Source of the DNA: Neorhizobium tomejilense
Lineage (GTDB): Bacteria > Pseudomonadota > Alphaproteobacteria > Rhizobiales > Rhizobiaceae
Assembly: GCA_002968845.1 (NCBI GenBank)
Contig: PVBG01000003.1
Coordinates: forward strand, 62,001 to 126,000
Length of the DNA stretch: 64,000 nt
Reading direction: 5' to 3'
This document shows, in pieces, positions 1-9,739 of the stretch. Positions within the stretch are counted from its first letter, which is position 1. The number at the start of each line of letters is the position of its first letter. The notes under the pieces are model-generated. The model was given only the letters and a program-made list of their open reading frames with translations. It made no database searches and was not told where the DNA came from. Position numbers and translations under genes: made by a program.

Positions 1-1633
1 CTTCCAGATCAGCGGTGAAGTCGTATTCCACGTATTTCGTGAAGAAGCTTTCGAGGAAGGCCGTCACCAGCCGGCCCTTCGAATGCGGGATCAGCTTGCG
101 CTTGTCCATCGTCACGTATTCGCGGTCGCTCAGCGTCTTCAGCGTCGCGGCATAGGTGGACGGCCGGCCGATGCCGAGCTCTTCCATCTTCTTGATCAGC
201 GAGGCTTCCGAATACCGCGGCGGCGGCTCGGTGAAGTGCTGGCTGGCATTCACTTTTTGTCTGTCGAGCTTTTCGCGGGCGTTGATCTCGGGCAGGCGAC
301 CATCTTCATCGTCATCCTCGCCCTTTTCGGCATCCTCGCGGTTGTCCACGTAAGCGCCGAGAAAGCCGTCGAAACGGATCACCGAGCCGACGGCGCGCAG
401 GCCAGCCTTCTCGCCCTTGTTGTCGGCAAGGATCTCGACCGTGGTGCGCTCGATTTCGGCGGACGCCATCTGGCTGGCGATGCCGCGCTTCCAGATCAGT
501 TCGTAGAGACGGGCCTGGTCGGCGTCGAGATAACGGCGCACCTGGTCCGGGGTGCGGGTGAATTCAGTCGGGCGGATCGCTTCGTGGGCTTCCTGGGCGT
601 TTTTCGCCTTGGTGGAATAGAAGCGCGGCTTTTCCGGCAGGTACCGCTGTCCGAATTGGTCGACGATGGCGCTGCGGGCAGCATCGACTGCCTCCGGCGC
701 CATCTGCACGCCGTCGGTACGCATATAGGTAATGAGACCGACCGTCTCGCCGCCGATATCGACGCCTTCATAAAGCTTCTGCGCCACCTGCATGGTGCGC
801 GAAGCGTTGAAGCCGATATTCGAGGAGGCAGCCTGCTGCAGCGTCGAGGTGGTGAAGGGCGGGCCGGGGTTGCGCTTGACAGGCTTCGCCTCGACCGTGT
901 CGACCAGATAGGTCGCGCCGTCAAGCAGCGCCTTCAGGCGGTTGGCGTCCTCGCCGTTCTTGATCGAGCGGGCCTGCAGCCGCTTGCCGTCGGCCGAGAC
1001 GAGGCGTGCCTCGAACTCGTCGCCGCGCGGAGTACGCAACAGCGCCGAGAGGTTCCAGTATTCTTCCGAGACGAAACGTTCGATCTCCGACTCGCGGTCG
1101 CAGACGAGCCGCAGCGCAACCGACTGCACGCGGCCTGCCGAGCGTGCGCCCGGCAGCTTGCGCCACAGCACCGGCGACAGATTGAAGCCGACCAGATAGT
1201 CGAGAGCGCGGCGGGCGAGATAGGCGTCCACCAGCGGCACGTCGATATCGCGCGGATTGGCCATCGCATCGAGCACGGCCTTCTTGGTGATGGCGTTGAA
1301 GACGACGCGCTTGACCGGCTTGTCGCCGATCAGCTTCTTCTTCTTCAAAAGGTCGAGCACGTGCCAGGAAATGGCTTCGCCTTCGCGATCCGGGTCGGTC
1401 GCGAGGAACAGGCCGTCCGAGCCTTTCAGGGCGTCGGCGATATCCTTCATGCGCTTCTGGGAGGCGCTATCGACTTCCCACAGCATTTCGAAGTCCTGGT
1501 CGGGAAGTACGGAACCGTCCTTGGCCGGGAGATCGCGCACATGGCCGAACGAGGCGAGAACCTTGTAGCCGGGGCCGAGATACTTGTTGATTGTCTTGGC
1601 CTTGGCGGGAGATTCTACGACGACAACATTCAT
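1..1633 (-). CDS. topA: DNA topoisomerase I, 3' part cut by window edge
   Basis: Type IA topoisomerase that relaxes negative supercoils through a 5'-phosphotyrosine intermediate. About 544 codons are visible; the gene starts at 1633 and its C-terminal part lies outside the window. The Toprim domain opens the protein (NVVVVESPAKAKTINKYLG), followed by ATDPDREGEAI with the metal-binding acidic residues. The active-site Tyr is in GLITYMRTDG. It is the promoter-distal member of a minus-strand group with dprA; a small gene on the other strand (1879-2085) separates them. No damage is visible in the part shown. Confidence 0.96.
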   Translation of the reverse strand, partial: MNVVVVESPAKAKTINKYLGPGYKVLASFGHVRDLPAKDGSVLPDQDFEMLWEVDSASQKRMKDIADALKGSDGLFLATDPDREGEAISWHVLDLLKKKKLIGDKPVKRVVFNAITKKAVLDAMANPRDIDVPLVDAYLARRALDYLVGFNLSPVLWRKLPGARSAGRVQSVALRLVCDRESEIERFVSEEYWNLSALLRTPRGDEFEARLVSADGKRLQARSIKNGEDANRLKALLDGATYLVDTVEAKPVKRNPGPPFTTSTLQQAASSNIGFNASRTMQVAQKLYEGVDIGGETVGLITYMRTDGVQMAPEAVDAARSAIVDQFGQRYLPEKPRFYSTKAKNAQEAHEAIRPTEFTRTPDQVRRYLDADQARLYELIWKRGIASQMASAEIERTTVEILADNKGEKAGLRAVGSVIRFDGFLGAYVDNREDAEKGEDDDEDGRLPEINAREKLDRQKVNASQHFTEPPPRYSEASLIKKMEELGIGRPSTYAATLKTLSDREYVTMDKRKLIPHSKGRLVTAFLESFFTKYVEYDFTADLE

Positions 1634-1878
1634 TTTGCTTCTCTGCAATAGAGGCTTGGCCCGGAACCTTTGCAGTCCAGGCGGAAATCTGACCTCCCGA
1701 CATGGAGGGCGTTTGCCTCGCGGTCAAGGGGCGTGTGCCAAATTATAGGGTACAACGAGATGCAACCACAGGAAGATTTACAATTGGTTGCAATCTTAAA
1801 TAAATGCGATATGGTCCCTCGCATACCTCGAGGTGAATTTATTTGGACCGGTGGCCGACTTTTTTGACAGGATAGAAA

Positions 1879-2085
1879 ATGATTTCCCGAAGTGAGACAA
1901 ACGGCCGGCGCGAGGACGATACCAGGGAGAATATAGCCTATATAAGGCAGATGCTCGGAGAGCTCCGGCAGGTCGCCTTGGGAGAGGGAGCCGATATGCT
2001 CTGTTATCTCATCGAGATGGCCTATGTGGAGGCGGGGGATGTACAGGCCGGCCGGCGTCCCCGCTCAGTCTTCCATCGCGATTGA
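1879..2085 (+). CDS. small conserved-looking hypothetical protein (68 aa)
   Basis: This 68-residue frame lies between topA and dprA on the opposite strand. The protein is soluble and charged, with a central helix-rich stretch (ENIAYIRQMLGELRQVALG) and no signal peptide. I recall similar small proteins at this place in rhizobia but cannot confirm this. Its last 21 bases overlap the 3' end of dprA tail to tail. The upstream 245 bases are AT-richer than the surroundings and could hold its promoter; an AGGATAGAAA stretch precedes the ATG as a weak ribosome binding site. Function unknown. Confidence 0.6.
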   Translation: MISRSETNGRREDDTRENIAYIRQMLGELRQVALGEGADMLCYLIEMAYVEAGDVQAGRRPRSVFHRD

Positions 2086-3207
2086 AACCAGACCGCCGAC
2101 ATGCCGATGCAGCCGACCGGCGAGATCAAGTTCCAGCAGGATGAGATAGACGGAAGAGGCGGGCAGTTCCGTGTGGCGGATGATGTCGTCCACTTCGACC
2201 GGCGTCGGCCCCAGCGCCGAAACGATGATCGCCCGATCGTCGTCATTGGGCGGCAGTATGTCGCTGAACTTCTTGGGCTCTTCCACCACAGAGCCGCTGA
2301 ACAGATCGAGTTGCGAGAGCGGCGCCAGGGCTTCGATGACGTCGGCAGACCCGGTTGTGACGATGGCGCCCTGTTTCAGGAGCCCGTTGGTGCCGTGGCA
2401 GCGCGGATCGAGCGGCGAGCCGGGAACGGCGAAGACAAGCCGTCCGAAATCGGTCGCCATCCTGGCGGTGATCAGCGAGCCGGAACGCTCCGCGGCCTCT
2501 ACCACGACGACGCCGAGCGAAATGCCGGATATCAGCCGGTTGCGGCGGGGGAAATCCCGTGCGCGGGGCTCCCAGCCGAAGGGCATTTCGCTGACGGCAA
2601 GGCCTGCACCCTCGGTGATCTCGTCGAGCAGAGGCACGTTCTCCGGAGGATAGGGCTGGTCGAGCCCACCGGCCAGCACCGCGATCGTTCCGGTTTCCAG
2701 GCTGGCCCGATGGGCTGCGGTATCGACGCCGCGGGCAAGGCCTGAGGTCACCGTATAACCGGCACGGCCGCAATCCCTTGCGATCATCGCTGCGAACTTG
2801 GCGCCCGATATAGAGGCATTGCGTGATCCGACGACGCCGACCGACGGACGTGTCGCGGCGGAAAGGTCACCTTTCATGGCAAGAAGCGGTGGCGCGCCTT
2901 CGATCTGGCGCAGCGCCGGCGGATAGTCCGGTTCGCCGATGCCGACGAAGCGAGCGCCAAAGCGATGGGCGGCTTCGAGCTCGCGTTCGGCCTCCTGCAC
3001 GCCGGCAATCCGGATCGCCCTGGTCGCTCCGCCACGGGCGGAGAGTTCGGGCAGCATGGCAAGAGCGTTTTCCGCCGAGCCGCAATGGTTGATGAGATCT
3101 CGAAACGTGGCGGGGCCGACATTGTCCGAACGGATCAGCCTCAGCCAGGCGATCCTCTGCCTCTCCGTCAGCGCAATTCCTGTTCGTTTCGCGCTGCCGT
3201 CCGCCAT
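2065..3207 (-). CDS. dprA: DNA processing protein DprA
   Basis: Binds incoming single-stranded DNA and loads RecA during natural transformation; also found in species not known to be competent. At 380 residues it has the full family architecture: an N-terminal helical domain (about 1-75), the Rossmann-like core with GVVGSRNASISG, SGLARGVDTAAH and PRRNRLISG, and a C-terminal winged helix (about 315-380). plsY lies upstream on the same strand, 12 bases away, so the two are probably cotranscribed. Confidence 0.96.
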   Translation of the reverse strand: MADGSAKRTGIALTERQRIAWLRLIRSDNVGPATFRDLINHCGSAENALAMLPELSARGGATRAIRIAGVQEAERELEAAHRFGARFVGIGEPDYPPALRQIEGAPPLLAMKGDLSAATRPSVGVVGSRNASISGAKFAAMIARDCGRAGYTVTSGLARGVDTAAHRASLETGTIAVLAGGLDQPYPPENVPLLDEITEGAGLAVSEMPFGWEPRARDFPRRNRLISGISLGVVVVEAAERSGSLITARMATDFGRLVFAVPGSPLDPRCHGTNGLLKQGAIVTTGSADVIEALAPLSQLDLFSGSVVEEPKKFSDILPPNDDDRAIIVSALGPTPVEVDDIIRHTELPASSVYLILLELDLAGRLHRHVGGLVSIAMED

Positions 3208-3219
3208 TGCTTCCCCGGT

Positions 3220-3837
3220 CTATCCCTTTTGGCCGATCCTGCTTTCGGTGCCGGCGATCAGCCGCTTGATGTTTTCTTCGTGCTTCCACCAGGAAATCGC
3301 GGTCATGACGGCCAGGACGAGCGCGATCTTCGGCTCGTTTAAGAACCACAGCACAACCGGAATGACAAGGGTTGCAACCAGAGCGGAGAGCGACGAATAT
3401 TTGCTGATCTTGGCAACGCCGAGCCAGATCGCCGCAAACACCAGCACCATCCAGGGAGCGACGCCAAGCAGCGTGCCGATATAGGTGGCCACACCCTTGC
3501 CGCCCTTGAAGCCGAGCCAGACGGGGAAGAGATGACCCATGAAGGCTGCAAAGCCGGCAAGCAGGCCGGCTTCTTTCCCGAACAGATACCAGGCGACCAG
3601 CGCCGCGACCGTGGCCTTCAGTGCGTCGAGCAGCAGGGTGGCCGCGGCAAGCTTCTTGTTGCCGGTGCGCAGCACGTTGGTGGCGCCGATATTGCCTGAT
3701 CCGATCGAACGGATATCGCCGAGACCAGCAGCGCGGGTGAGGATCAGGCCGAAGGGAATGGAACCGAGCAGATAGCCGAACACCAGCGCGGCCAGTGCGA
3801 TCGGCAGGGTGATCTGCCAGTTGAAGAGTTCACTCAC
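3220..3837 (-). CDS. plsY: acyl-phosphate:glycerol-3-phosphate acyltransferase
   Basis: Inner-membrane enzyme that transfers an acyl group from acyl phosphate to glycerol-3-phosphate, the first step of phospholipid synthesis. Family signatures are visible: [31 protein letters not shown] and [18 protein letters not shown], spread over several hydrophobic segments. I chose the GTG at 3837 (VSELFNWQ, 205 aa) because AAGGGGAG lies just upstream; an ATG 45 bases earlier would run into the pyrC-like gene. It sits 13 bases after the dihydroorotase-like gene. Confidence 0.94.
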   Translation of the reverse strand: MSELFNWQITLPIALAALVFGYLLGSIPFGLILTRAAGLGDIRSIGSGNIGATNVLRTGNKKLAAATLLLDALKATVAALVAWYLFGKEAGLLAGFAAFMGHLFPVWLGFKGGKGVATYIGTLLGVAPWMVLVFAAIWLGVAKISKYSSLSALVATLVIPVVLWFLNEPKIALVLAVMTAISWWKHEENIKRLIAGTESRIGQKG

Positions 3838-3850
3838 GCCCGTGCTCCCC

Positions 3851-5137
3851 TTAAAGCGTGTAGACGCACTTGCCGGCCACATAGGTGGCGACGGCGCGGC
3901 CCGAGAAACGCGCGTCTTCGAACGGCGTGTTCTTCGACCGCGACAAGATCATATCCTTGGAAACGATCCAAGGCTCGTCGAGATCTATCAGCGTGATATC
4001 GGCCTTGGCGCCGGGCCTCAGCGTGCCGGCATCGAGGCCGAAGATCTGCGCCGGCCGGGTCGACATCGCATCGATCAGCCGCATCAGCGGCACGCGGCCG
4101 TCATGGTGCAGGCGGAGTGCGGCCGCGAGCAGGGTCTCGAGGCCGATCGCCCCGTCCTCGGCATCGGCAAACGGCAGGCGCTTGGTATCGACGTCCTGCG
4201 GATCGTGCGAGGAGACGATGATGTCGATCGTGCCGTCCGCGAGCGCATCGGCCATCGCCACCCGGTCGTCTTCGGAGCGCAGCGGCGGCGAGAGCTTGAA
4301 GAAGGTACGGTATTCGCCGATGTCGTTCTCGTTGAGCGCCAGGTGGTTGATCGAGACGCCGCAGGTGGCGTTGGCGCCACGGGCGCGGGCGACGCGCATG
4401 GCTTCGGCCGATTCCGCCACGGAGATCTTCGCCGCATGGTATTTCGCCCGCGTCAGGCCGGCGATCCTCAGGTCCCGTTCGAGCGGGATGATCTCCGCTT
4501 CCTTCGGCACACCGGACAGGCCGAGCCAGCTCGCGAACAGGCCCTCGTTCATCACGCCGTTTCCGAGATATTTTTCGCGCAGTTCGAGCGAGACGACCGC
4601 ATCGAACTCGCGCGCATAGGTCATCACCCGGCGCAGGAGCAGCGTATCGGAAAGCCCGTGCCGGCCGTTGGTGAAGGCGACGGCGCCCGACTGCTGCAGC
4701 AGGCCGATCTCGGTCATCTCCTTGCCGGCCAGCCCCTTGGTGAGGGCGGCGGCCGGATGGACGTTGACGACCGCCTTGTCGCGCGCCGTCTTCTGCACGA
4801 ATTCGGCCAGCGCGATATCGTCGATCACAGGATCGGTGTCGGGCATCATGATGAAGGAAGTGACGCCGCCGGCCGCCGCCGCCCGGCTTGCCGATTCGAT
4901 CGTTTCGGTGTGTTCGGCGCCCGGTTCGCCGACATAGACGCGGGCATCGACGAGGCCCGGCGTCGCGACGAGGCCCTGGCAGTCCCGAACCGTCGCGCCT
5001 TCCGGCGCGCCCTGGTTCTGGGCATCCTTGCCCGATGCGAGGATGCGGCCGTTGGCGCCGATGATGATCGTGCCGGTCTCGTCGAGATTGCGCGACGGGT
5101 CGATGATGCGGAGGTTCTTCAGCACGGTAGGGGTCAT
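3851..5137 (-). CDS. pyrC: dihydroorotase-like protein, probably non-catalytic
   Basis: 428 residues with the amidohydrolase fold of class I dihydroorotases, but key residues differ. The metal-binding Asp-x-His-x-His after PGLVD reads D64-A-R66-V-Y68, so both histidines are gone. The usual TDHAPH near the C-terminus is SSHDPQ. In several bacteria a degenerate PyrC (PyrC', also called PyrX) forms a complex with aspartate carbamoyltransferase and gives it stability rather than catalysing ring closure. The start overlaps the pyrB stop by 4 bases, which fits that role. A true dihydroorotase should be encoded elsewhere. The symbol is by homology only. Confidence 0.85.
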   Translation of the reverse strand: MTPTVLKNLRIIDPSRNLDETGTIIIGANGRILASGKDAQNQGAPEGATVRDCQGLVATPGLVDARVYVGEPGAEHTETIESASRAAAAGGVTSFIMMPDTDPVIDDIALAEFVQKTARDKAVVNVHPAAALTKGLAGKEMTEIGLLQQSGAVAFTNGRHGLSDTLLLRRVMTYAREFDAVVSLELREKYLGNGVMNEGLFASWLGLSGVPKEAEIIPLERDLRIAGLTRAKYHAAKISVAESAEAMRVARARGANATCGVSINHLALNENDIGEYRTFFKLSPPLRSEDDRVAMADALADGTIDIIVSSHDPQDVDTKRLPFADAEDGAIGLETLLAAALRLHHDGRVPLMRLIDAMSTRPAQIFGLDAGTLRPGAKADITLIDLDEPWIVSKDMILSRSKNTPFEDARFSGRAVATYVAGKCVYTL

Positions 5138-6081
5138 GCGCGTTCTCCCTGGTTCTGGGAGACGAGCAGGGCCTCCATCACGGCCATGCGGACCGCGACC
5201 CCCATTTCCACCTGTTCCTCGATGACGCTCTGCGGACCATCGGCCACTTCGGATGCGATCTCGACGCCGCGGTTCATCGGGCCGGGGTGCATGACCAGCG
5301 CATCCGGTTTGGCAGCCTTCAGCTTTTCGGCATCGAGCCCGTAGAAGCGGAAATATTCGCGCACCGACGGCACGAAGGCGCCGGCCATTCGCTCGCGCTG
5401 CAGGCGCAGCATCATCACCACGTCGGCATCCTTGAGGCCTTCTTCCATGGAATGAAAGACCTCCACGCCCATGTCCCTGATGCCGGAAGGCAGCAGCGTC
5501 GAAGGCGCCACCACGCGAACCCGCGCGCCCATGGCGTTGAGCAGGAGGATATTGGAGCGCGCGACGCGCGAATGCAGCACGTCGCCGCAGATGGCGACGA
5601 TGATGCGCGACAGCTTGCCCCTGGCGCGGCGGATGGTCAGCGCGTCGAGCAGAGCCTGGGTCGGATGCTCATGCTGGCCGTCGCCGGCATTGATCACCGA
5701 GCAGGCGACCTTTTGCGCCAGAAGTGCGGCGGCCCCGGCCGAGGAATGACGCAGCACCAGCACGTCCGGGCGCATGGCATTCAGCGTCATCGCCGTGTCG
5801 ATCAGCGTTTCGCCTTTTTTCACCGAGGAATTGCCCACCGACATGTTCATCACATCGGCGCCGAGGCGTTTGCCGGCGAGCTCGAAGGACGATTGTGTAC
5901 GGGTGGAAGCTTCGAAGAACAGGTTGATCTGGGTGAGACCACGCAGCGTGGAGGTCTTTTTCTCCCGCTGCCTCGAAATCTTCACGGCCTCGTCGGCCTT
6001 GTCGAGAAGAAAGGTGATATCCTGTTCGGTTAGGCCCTTGATGCCAATCAGATGGCGGTGAGGGAAGAAGACCATGGACAC
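5134..6081 (-). CDS. pyrB: aspartate carbamoyltransferase catalytic subunit
   Basis: Condenses carbamoyl phosphate and aspartate to carbamoyl aspartate in de novo pyrimidine synthesis. Length is 315 residues. The carbamoyl phosphate loop [13 protein letters not shown] (S59-T-R-T62) and the C-terminal [11 protein letters not shown] are intact. It is the first gene of the minus-strand run pyrB - pyrC-like - plsY - dprA and overlaps its neighbour by ATGA, suggesting coupled translation and a shared complex. A second Met (6075) is an alternative start. No regulatory pyrI gene is nearby. Confidence 0.96.
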   Translation of the reverse strand: MSMVFFPHRHLIGIKGLTEQDITFLLDKADEAVKISRQREKKTSTLRGLTQINLFFEASTRTQSSFELAGKRLGADVMNMSVGNSSVKKGETLIDTAMTLNAMRPDVLVLRHSSAGAAALLAQKVACSVINAGDGQHEHPTQALLDALTIRRARGKLSRIIVAICGDVLHSRVARSNILLLNAMGARVRVVAPSTLLPSGIRDMGVEVFHSMEEGLKDADVVMMLRLQRERMAGAFVPSVREYFRFYGLDAEKLKAAKPDALVMHPGPMNRGVEIASEVADGPQSVIEEQVEMGVAVRMAVMEALLVSQNQGERA

Positions 6082-6277
6082 GTCTCCGCTTGCGTTCGGC
6101 GGTCTATAAGGTCTGACGGCAGGAGCCGCAAGCGGGCGCGGGGTTTATCTCACTGCTTGTTTGTCCATTGTCGCTCACAGCGGTTTGTTGGCGCGGGTGC
6201 TGCCTTTTGTTGAGAACGCCAGAAATCCTGAGCGGGCGCCGTTCCCAGGCCCGGTAACTTCCGCTAGAACCCGTTTC

Positions 6278-7930
6278 ATGAACCAGATGTCGCGCGCCGA
6301 AGAAAAATTTGCCGAACTGAACCAGCCAAAACCCTGGTCCGGCATCAATGCCTACCGATCCGATCCGCTGGTCGTCGACCTGACGAGCACGCTGAACCGC
6401 ACCATCCGCGAGGAATACGACCAGCTCGGCCGTTACGTGACTTCGCCGGAGGCGCAGGAACTGGCGCGCATGGCGAACGAGAACCCGCCGAAGCTGAAGA
6501 CCCACGGTCCGCGCGGCGAGCGGCTCGATGTCGTCGAGTTTCATCCGGCCTGGCATGCGCTGATGCGCCGTTCGATGCAGACCGGCCTGCATTCCTCGGT
6601 CTGGGAAAACATCCCCGAAGCCAAGGGCCACGAGCACAAGGCGCGGGCGACACGATTCTATCTGTCGGCGCAGCTCGAATGCGGCCATCTCTGCCCGCTG
6701 ACCATGACCAGCGCCTCGATTGCCGCACTGATGGCCTCGCCGCGCGTACAGAAGGAATGGGCGCCAAAGATCCTGTCGCGCAAATACGATTCGACGAATC
6801 GCCCGGCCCTGCAGAAGAGCGCGGTGACCCTCGGCATGGGCATGACCGAGAAGCAGGGCGGCACGGACGTGCGCGCCAACCGCTCGACCGCCGAGCGGGT
6901 CGGCGAGGGCATCTACCGGCTCTCCGGCCACAAGTGGTTCATGTCGGCGCCGATGAGCGACGGTTTCGTGATGCTGGCCAAGACCGGCGACGGGATCGGC
7001 TGCTTCCTGGTGCCGCGGCTGCTCGAGGACGGGTCGGCGAACGGCCTGCAGTTCCAGCGCTTGAAGGACAAGGTCGGCAATCGCTCGAACGCGTCCTCCG
7101 AAGTCGAATTCACCGATGCGTTCGGTTATCTGCTTGGCGAACCGGGCGGCGGCATCCGCACCATTCTCGACATGGTGACGCTGACGCGGCTCGATTGCGC
7201 GCTGGCATCCGCCGGCATCATGCGCGCGTCGCTTGCCGAGGCGGTCCACCATACCCGCGGCCGCAGCGTGTTCGGCAAGAAGCTGGTCGACCAGCCGCTG
7301 ATGACACGGGTGCTCGCCGACATGGCGCTTGATGTTGCCGCGGCGACCGCGCTCGCTTTCAGGCTGGCCGACTCCTTCGATCGGGCGGCCAGCAACCCGG
7401 CCGACGCGGCTTTCGCCCGGGTCATGACGCCGGTCATCAAATACTGGAACTGCAAGATCGCGCCCGCGCTGATCTACGAGGCGATGGAGTGCATCGGCGG
7501 CAACGGTTATATCGAGGAACGGCCGATCGCCCGGCATTACCGCGAGGCTCCGGTCAATGCGATCTGGGAAGGCTCGGGCAATGTGATGGCGCTCGACGTG
7601 CTCCGTGTCCTGTCGCGCGGGCGGGACCTGTTCAACACGGTGCTCGCCGGTTTCGAACGGGATCTCGGTCCTGCGGGCCGAAAGACGGTCGAGGTTCTGC
7701 GCGCCGCCATGGCGCTCTGCGAGACCGACGAGGGAGCTGCTCGGCTTCTGGTGGAGCAGCTTGCACTTGCGGCTGCGGCCGCCGAACTGGTGCGGCTCGG
7801 TGCCGGCAAGATCGCCGACGCTTTCCTGGAAACGCGGCTCGCCGGCGGCTGGCGCTCGACCTACGGCATGCTCGATGCCCGGTTCGACGCTCGCTACATC
7901 GTCGACCTGCTTTATCCCGCAGCGACGTAG
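6278..7930 (+). CDS. aidB: AidB-type acyl-CoA dehydrogenase family protein
   Basis: 550 residues when started at the ATG at 6278 (MNQMSRAEEKF); this matches the roughly 540-residue length of E. coli AidB, an FAD protein of the adaptive response to alkylation that protects DNA. Visible features are GMGMTEKQGGTDVRAN, the flavin-domain segment SGHKWFMSAPMSDG, and the C-terminal GGNGYIEERPIARHYRE followed by NAIWEGSGNVMALDVLR, typical of the AidB branch. It diverges from pyrB; its last 19 bases overlap the convergent AEC transporter gene. The role in alkylation resistance here is inferred. Confidence 0.85.
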   Translation: MNQMSRAEEKFAELNQPKPWSGINAYRSDPLVVDLTSTLNRTIREEYDQLGRYVTSPEAQELARMANENPPKLKTHGPRGERLDVVEFHPAWHALMRRSMQTGLHSSVWENIPEAKGHEHKARATRFYLSAQLECGHLCPLTMTSASIAALMASPRVQKEWAPKILSRKYDSTNRPALQKSAVTLGMGMTEKQGGTDVRANRSTAERVGEGIYRLSGHKWFMSAPMSDGFVMLAKTGDGIGCFLVPRLLEDGSANGLQFQRLKDKVGNRSNASSEVEFTDAFGYLLGEPGGGIRTILDMVTLTRLDCALASAGIMRASLAEAVHHTRGRSVFGKKLVDQPLMTRVLADMALDVAAATALAFRLADSFDRAASNPADAAFARVMTPVIKYWNCKIAPALIYEAMECIGGNGYIEERPIARHYREAPVNAIWEGSGNVMALDVLRVLSRGRDLFNTVLAGFERDLGPAGRKTVEVLRAAMALCETDEGAARLLVEQLALAAAAAELVRLGAGKIADAFLETRLAGGWRSTYGMLDARFDARYIVDLLYPAAT

Positions 7931-8847
7931 GCGACAGCCGTCATCACGACAGGAATGGTGAGGAACGAGGCGACGACCTGCAGGGTCGCCGCCGCCGCAT
8001 ACATGTCCGCATCGCCGTTCAGCTGTTTCGCCAGCAGATAGCCGTTCATCGCGGTCGGAACCGCGGCACTCAGTGCCAGAAGCACGAGGGCGCTGCCCTG
8101 GATGCCGCACAACATGCCGACGCCCACGGCGACGATCGGGAAAGCGATCAGCTTCAAGAACACGGCGAGGAGAGTGATCGGCCTCGGCTTGAGCGCGTCC
8201 ATGACCCGCAGGCCGGCGCCGACCGTGATCAGACCGAGGCTGAGCGAAGCCTGCGACAGCAGGTCGACCGCCACCATCACCGGTTCGTAGATCGGAATGC
8301 CGGCGACGTTGACGACGATGCCGAGCGCCGTCGAGACGATCAGCGGATTGGTGCAGACTCTATAGAAGATGGCCTTGTAGTTCCGGTCGTGGCCGGAGAA
8401 CCACAACAGCACGGTCACATTGATGAAGTTGAGCGGAATGATGATCGCCGCCATCACCAGGCCGACCATGGTCAGGCCCTGCTGGCCGTAGGTCTTTGCG
8501 GCGATCGCCAGCGCCATGAAGGCATTCCAGCGCGTCGCCGTCTGGAACAGCGAGGTATAGGCCGGCCCGCCGACGCGCAGGTTCCGCAGCAGAGGCCATG
8601 CCAGCAGCAATCCGCCCGACATCACCAAAACGGAAACGATCGCCGCGAAACTGACCGTCAGGGTCTCGGTATTCGAAAAGTCGGCCTTGGCCATCGTCGA
8701 AAACAACAGGGCCGGAAACATCACCCAGTAGCTGCACTGTTCGAGCCCGTCCCAGAAATCGGCATTGATGATCGGCGCACGTTTCAATCCCACGCCGAGG
8801 AGGACGAGAAGGAAGATCGGCAGAACGCTTTGGAAGACGATGAGCAT
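7912..8847 (-). CDS. AEC family transporter (auxin efflux carrier type)
   Basis: About 311 residues with some ten hydrophobic segments and the family pattern of two five-helix bundles (MLIVFQSVLPIFLLVLLGVGLKR at the N-terminus, TNPLIVSTALGIVVN in the middle, ALSAAVPTAMNGYLLAKQL near the end). Bacterial AEC proteins export or take up organic acids; the substrate cannot be read from sequence. I chose Met 8847 because the first membrane helix begins there; a start at 8895 would add 16 polar residues. No good ribosome binding site marks either. A TetR gene is divergent, 182 bases away, and may control it. Confidence 0.85.
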   Translation of the reverse strand: MLIVFQSVLPIFLLVLLGVGLKRAPIINADFWDGLEQCSYWVMFPALLFSTMAKADFSNTETLTVSFAAIVSVLVMSGGLLLAWPLLRNLRVGGPAYTSLFQTATRWNAFMALAIAAKTYGQQGLTMVGLVMAAIIIPLNFINVTVLLWFSGHDRNYKAIFYRVCTNPLIVSTALGIVVNVAGIPIYEPVMVAVDLLSQASLSLGLITVGAGLRVMDALKPRPITLLAVFLKLIAFPIVAVGVGMLCGIQGSALVLLALSAAVPTAMNGYLLAKQLNGDADMYAAAATLQVVASFLTIPVVMTAVAYVAAG

Positions 8848-9029
8848 GGAGGATGGCACGTCGGTGGGAGGATAGGATCTCGTTAGTCCTCCCATGCCGA
8901 GAGTGCAATGCGCAGCCCCGCAAAATCAGGTGCTGCGCGCGCAATCCTGTGCATGGGCACCGAGACCGCTTGCGGCGGTTGACGGCTCGGACTATCGCGG
9001 TTGAAGATTGAAACCGAAACAGGCGGAAA

Positions 9030-9674
9030 ATGCTCCAGATCCCTGAAGTCACAGCGCAACAAGGTTCGGTCGCCAAGGTGCGTAGCCGCGCCGGCACCGA
9101 GCGGGCGATCTTCCTGGCGGCCCGCGCGCTGCTCGCCGAACAGGGCTTTCAGGGTTTCGGCATCAACGCAGTGGCGCGCCGGGCCGGCTGCGACAAGCAG
9201 CTCATCTATCGATATTACGGCGGTCTCGACGGGCTGATCGAGGCGATCGGCGCCGATCTCGGCACCTGGGTCAAGGACCGCATCCCGGAAGATACCGGCG
9301 GCATGTTCCTGCTGACCTACGGCGATCTGATGGAGAAACTCTCCATCTATTTCATGGAAGCACTGCGCGACGACCCGCTGGTCTGCAAGATCGTCGCCTG
9401 GGAGGTCTCGCAGGATACGCCGCAGGTCCGCCGGTTGTCGGAAGCCCGCACCAAGGCGCTCGGCAAATGGCTCGAAAAGATGCGCGGCTCGCTGACACCG
9501 CCCAAGGGCGTCGATGCCGCGACCACCAATGCGCTGCTGTTTGCGGCAATCCAGCACCTGGTGATCTCCGCCGCCGTGAGCGGCCAGTTTGCCGGCATGG
9601 CGCTCAAGACCGAGAAGGACTGGGATAAGGTCGGCAACGCGCTCCGCCGCCTGGTCCGCGCGATCTACGGCTGA
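9030..9674 (+). CDS. TetR/AcrR family transcriptional regulator
   Basis: 214 residues. The N-terminal DNA-binding domain is clear: AIFLAARALLAEQGFQGFGINAVARRAGCDKQLIYRYYGGLDGL (about residues 26-69), with the recognition helix in GCDKQLIYRYY. The remainder is an all-helical ligand-binding domain with no family match I recognise. Divergent orientation to the AEC transporter suggests that gene as a target; the haemoglobin gene follows 65 bases downstream on the same strand. The ligand is unknown. Confidence 0.9.
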   Translation: MLQIPEVTAQQGSVAKVRSRAGTERAIFLAARALLAEQGFQGFGINAVARRAGCDKQLIYRYYGGLDGLIEAIGADLGTWVKDRIPEDTGGMFLLTYGDLMEKLSIYFMEALRDDPLVCKIVAWEVSQDTPQVRRLSEARTKALGKWLEKMRGSLTPPKGVDAATTNALLFAAIQHLVISAAVSGQFAGMALKTEKDWDKVGNALRRLVRAIYG

Positions 9675-9739
9675 TCCGTGGCCAAGTCTTGAAGCCATGA
9701 CGTCTGCCTCATATCTCTTGGGAAGACGGAGGGAACGCC

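Noticed and set aside
83..1651. 522-residue open frame antisense to topA
   Set aside because: High GC makes antisense frames stay open; composition (Arg/His/Asp rich) is that of a shadow, and topA is clearly the coding strand.
3809..5344. 511-residue frame antisense to the pyrC-like gene and pyrB
   Set aside because: Exact shadow of two recognisable genes, without any family motif of its own.
6104..8110. 668-residue frame antisense to aidB
   Set aside because: Shadow of aidB; residues are dominated by Arg, His and Gly and no domain is visible.
8848..9029. operator for the TetR regulator between it and the AEC transporter
   Set aside because: I found no convincing inverted repeat in these 182 bases, so control of the transporter rests on gene order alone.
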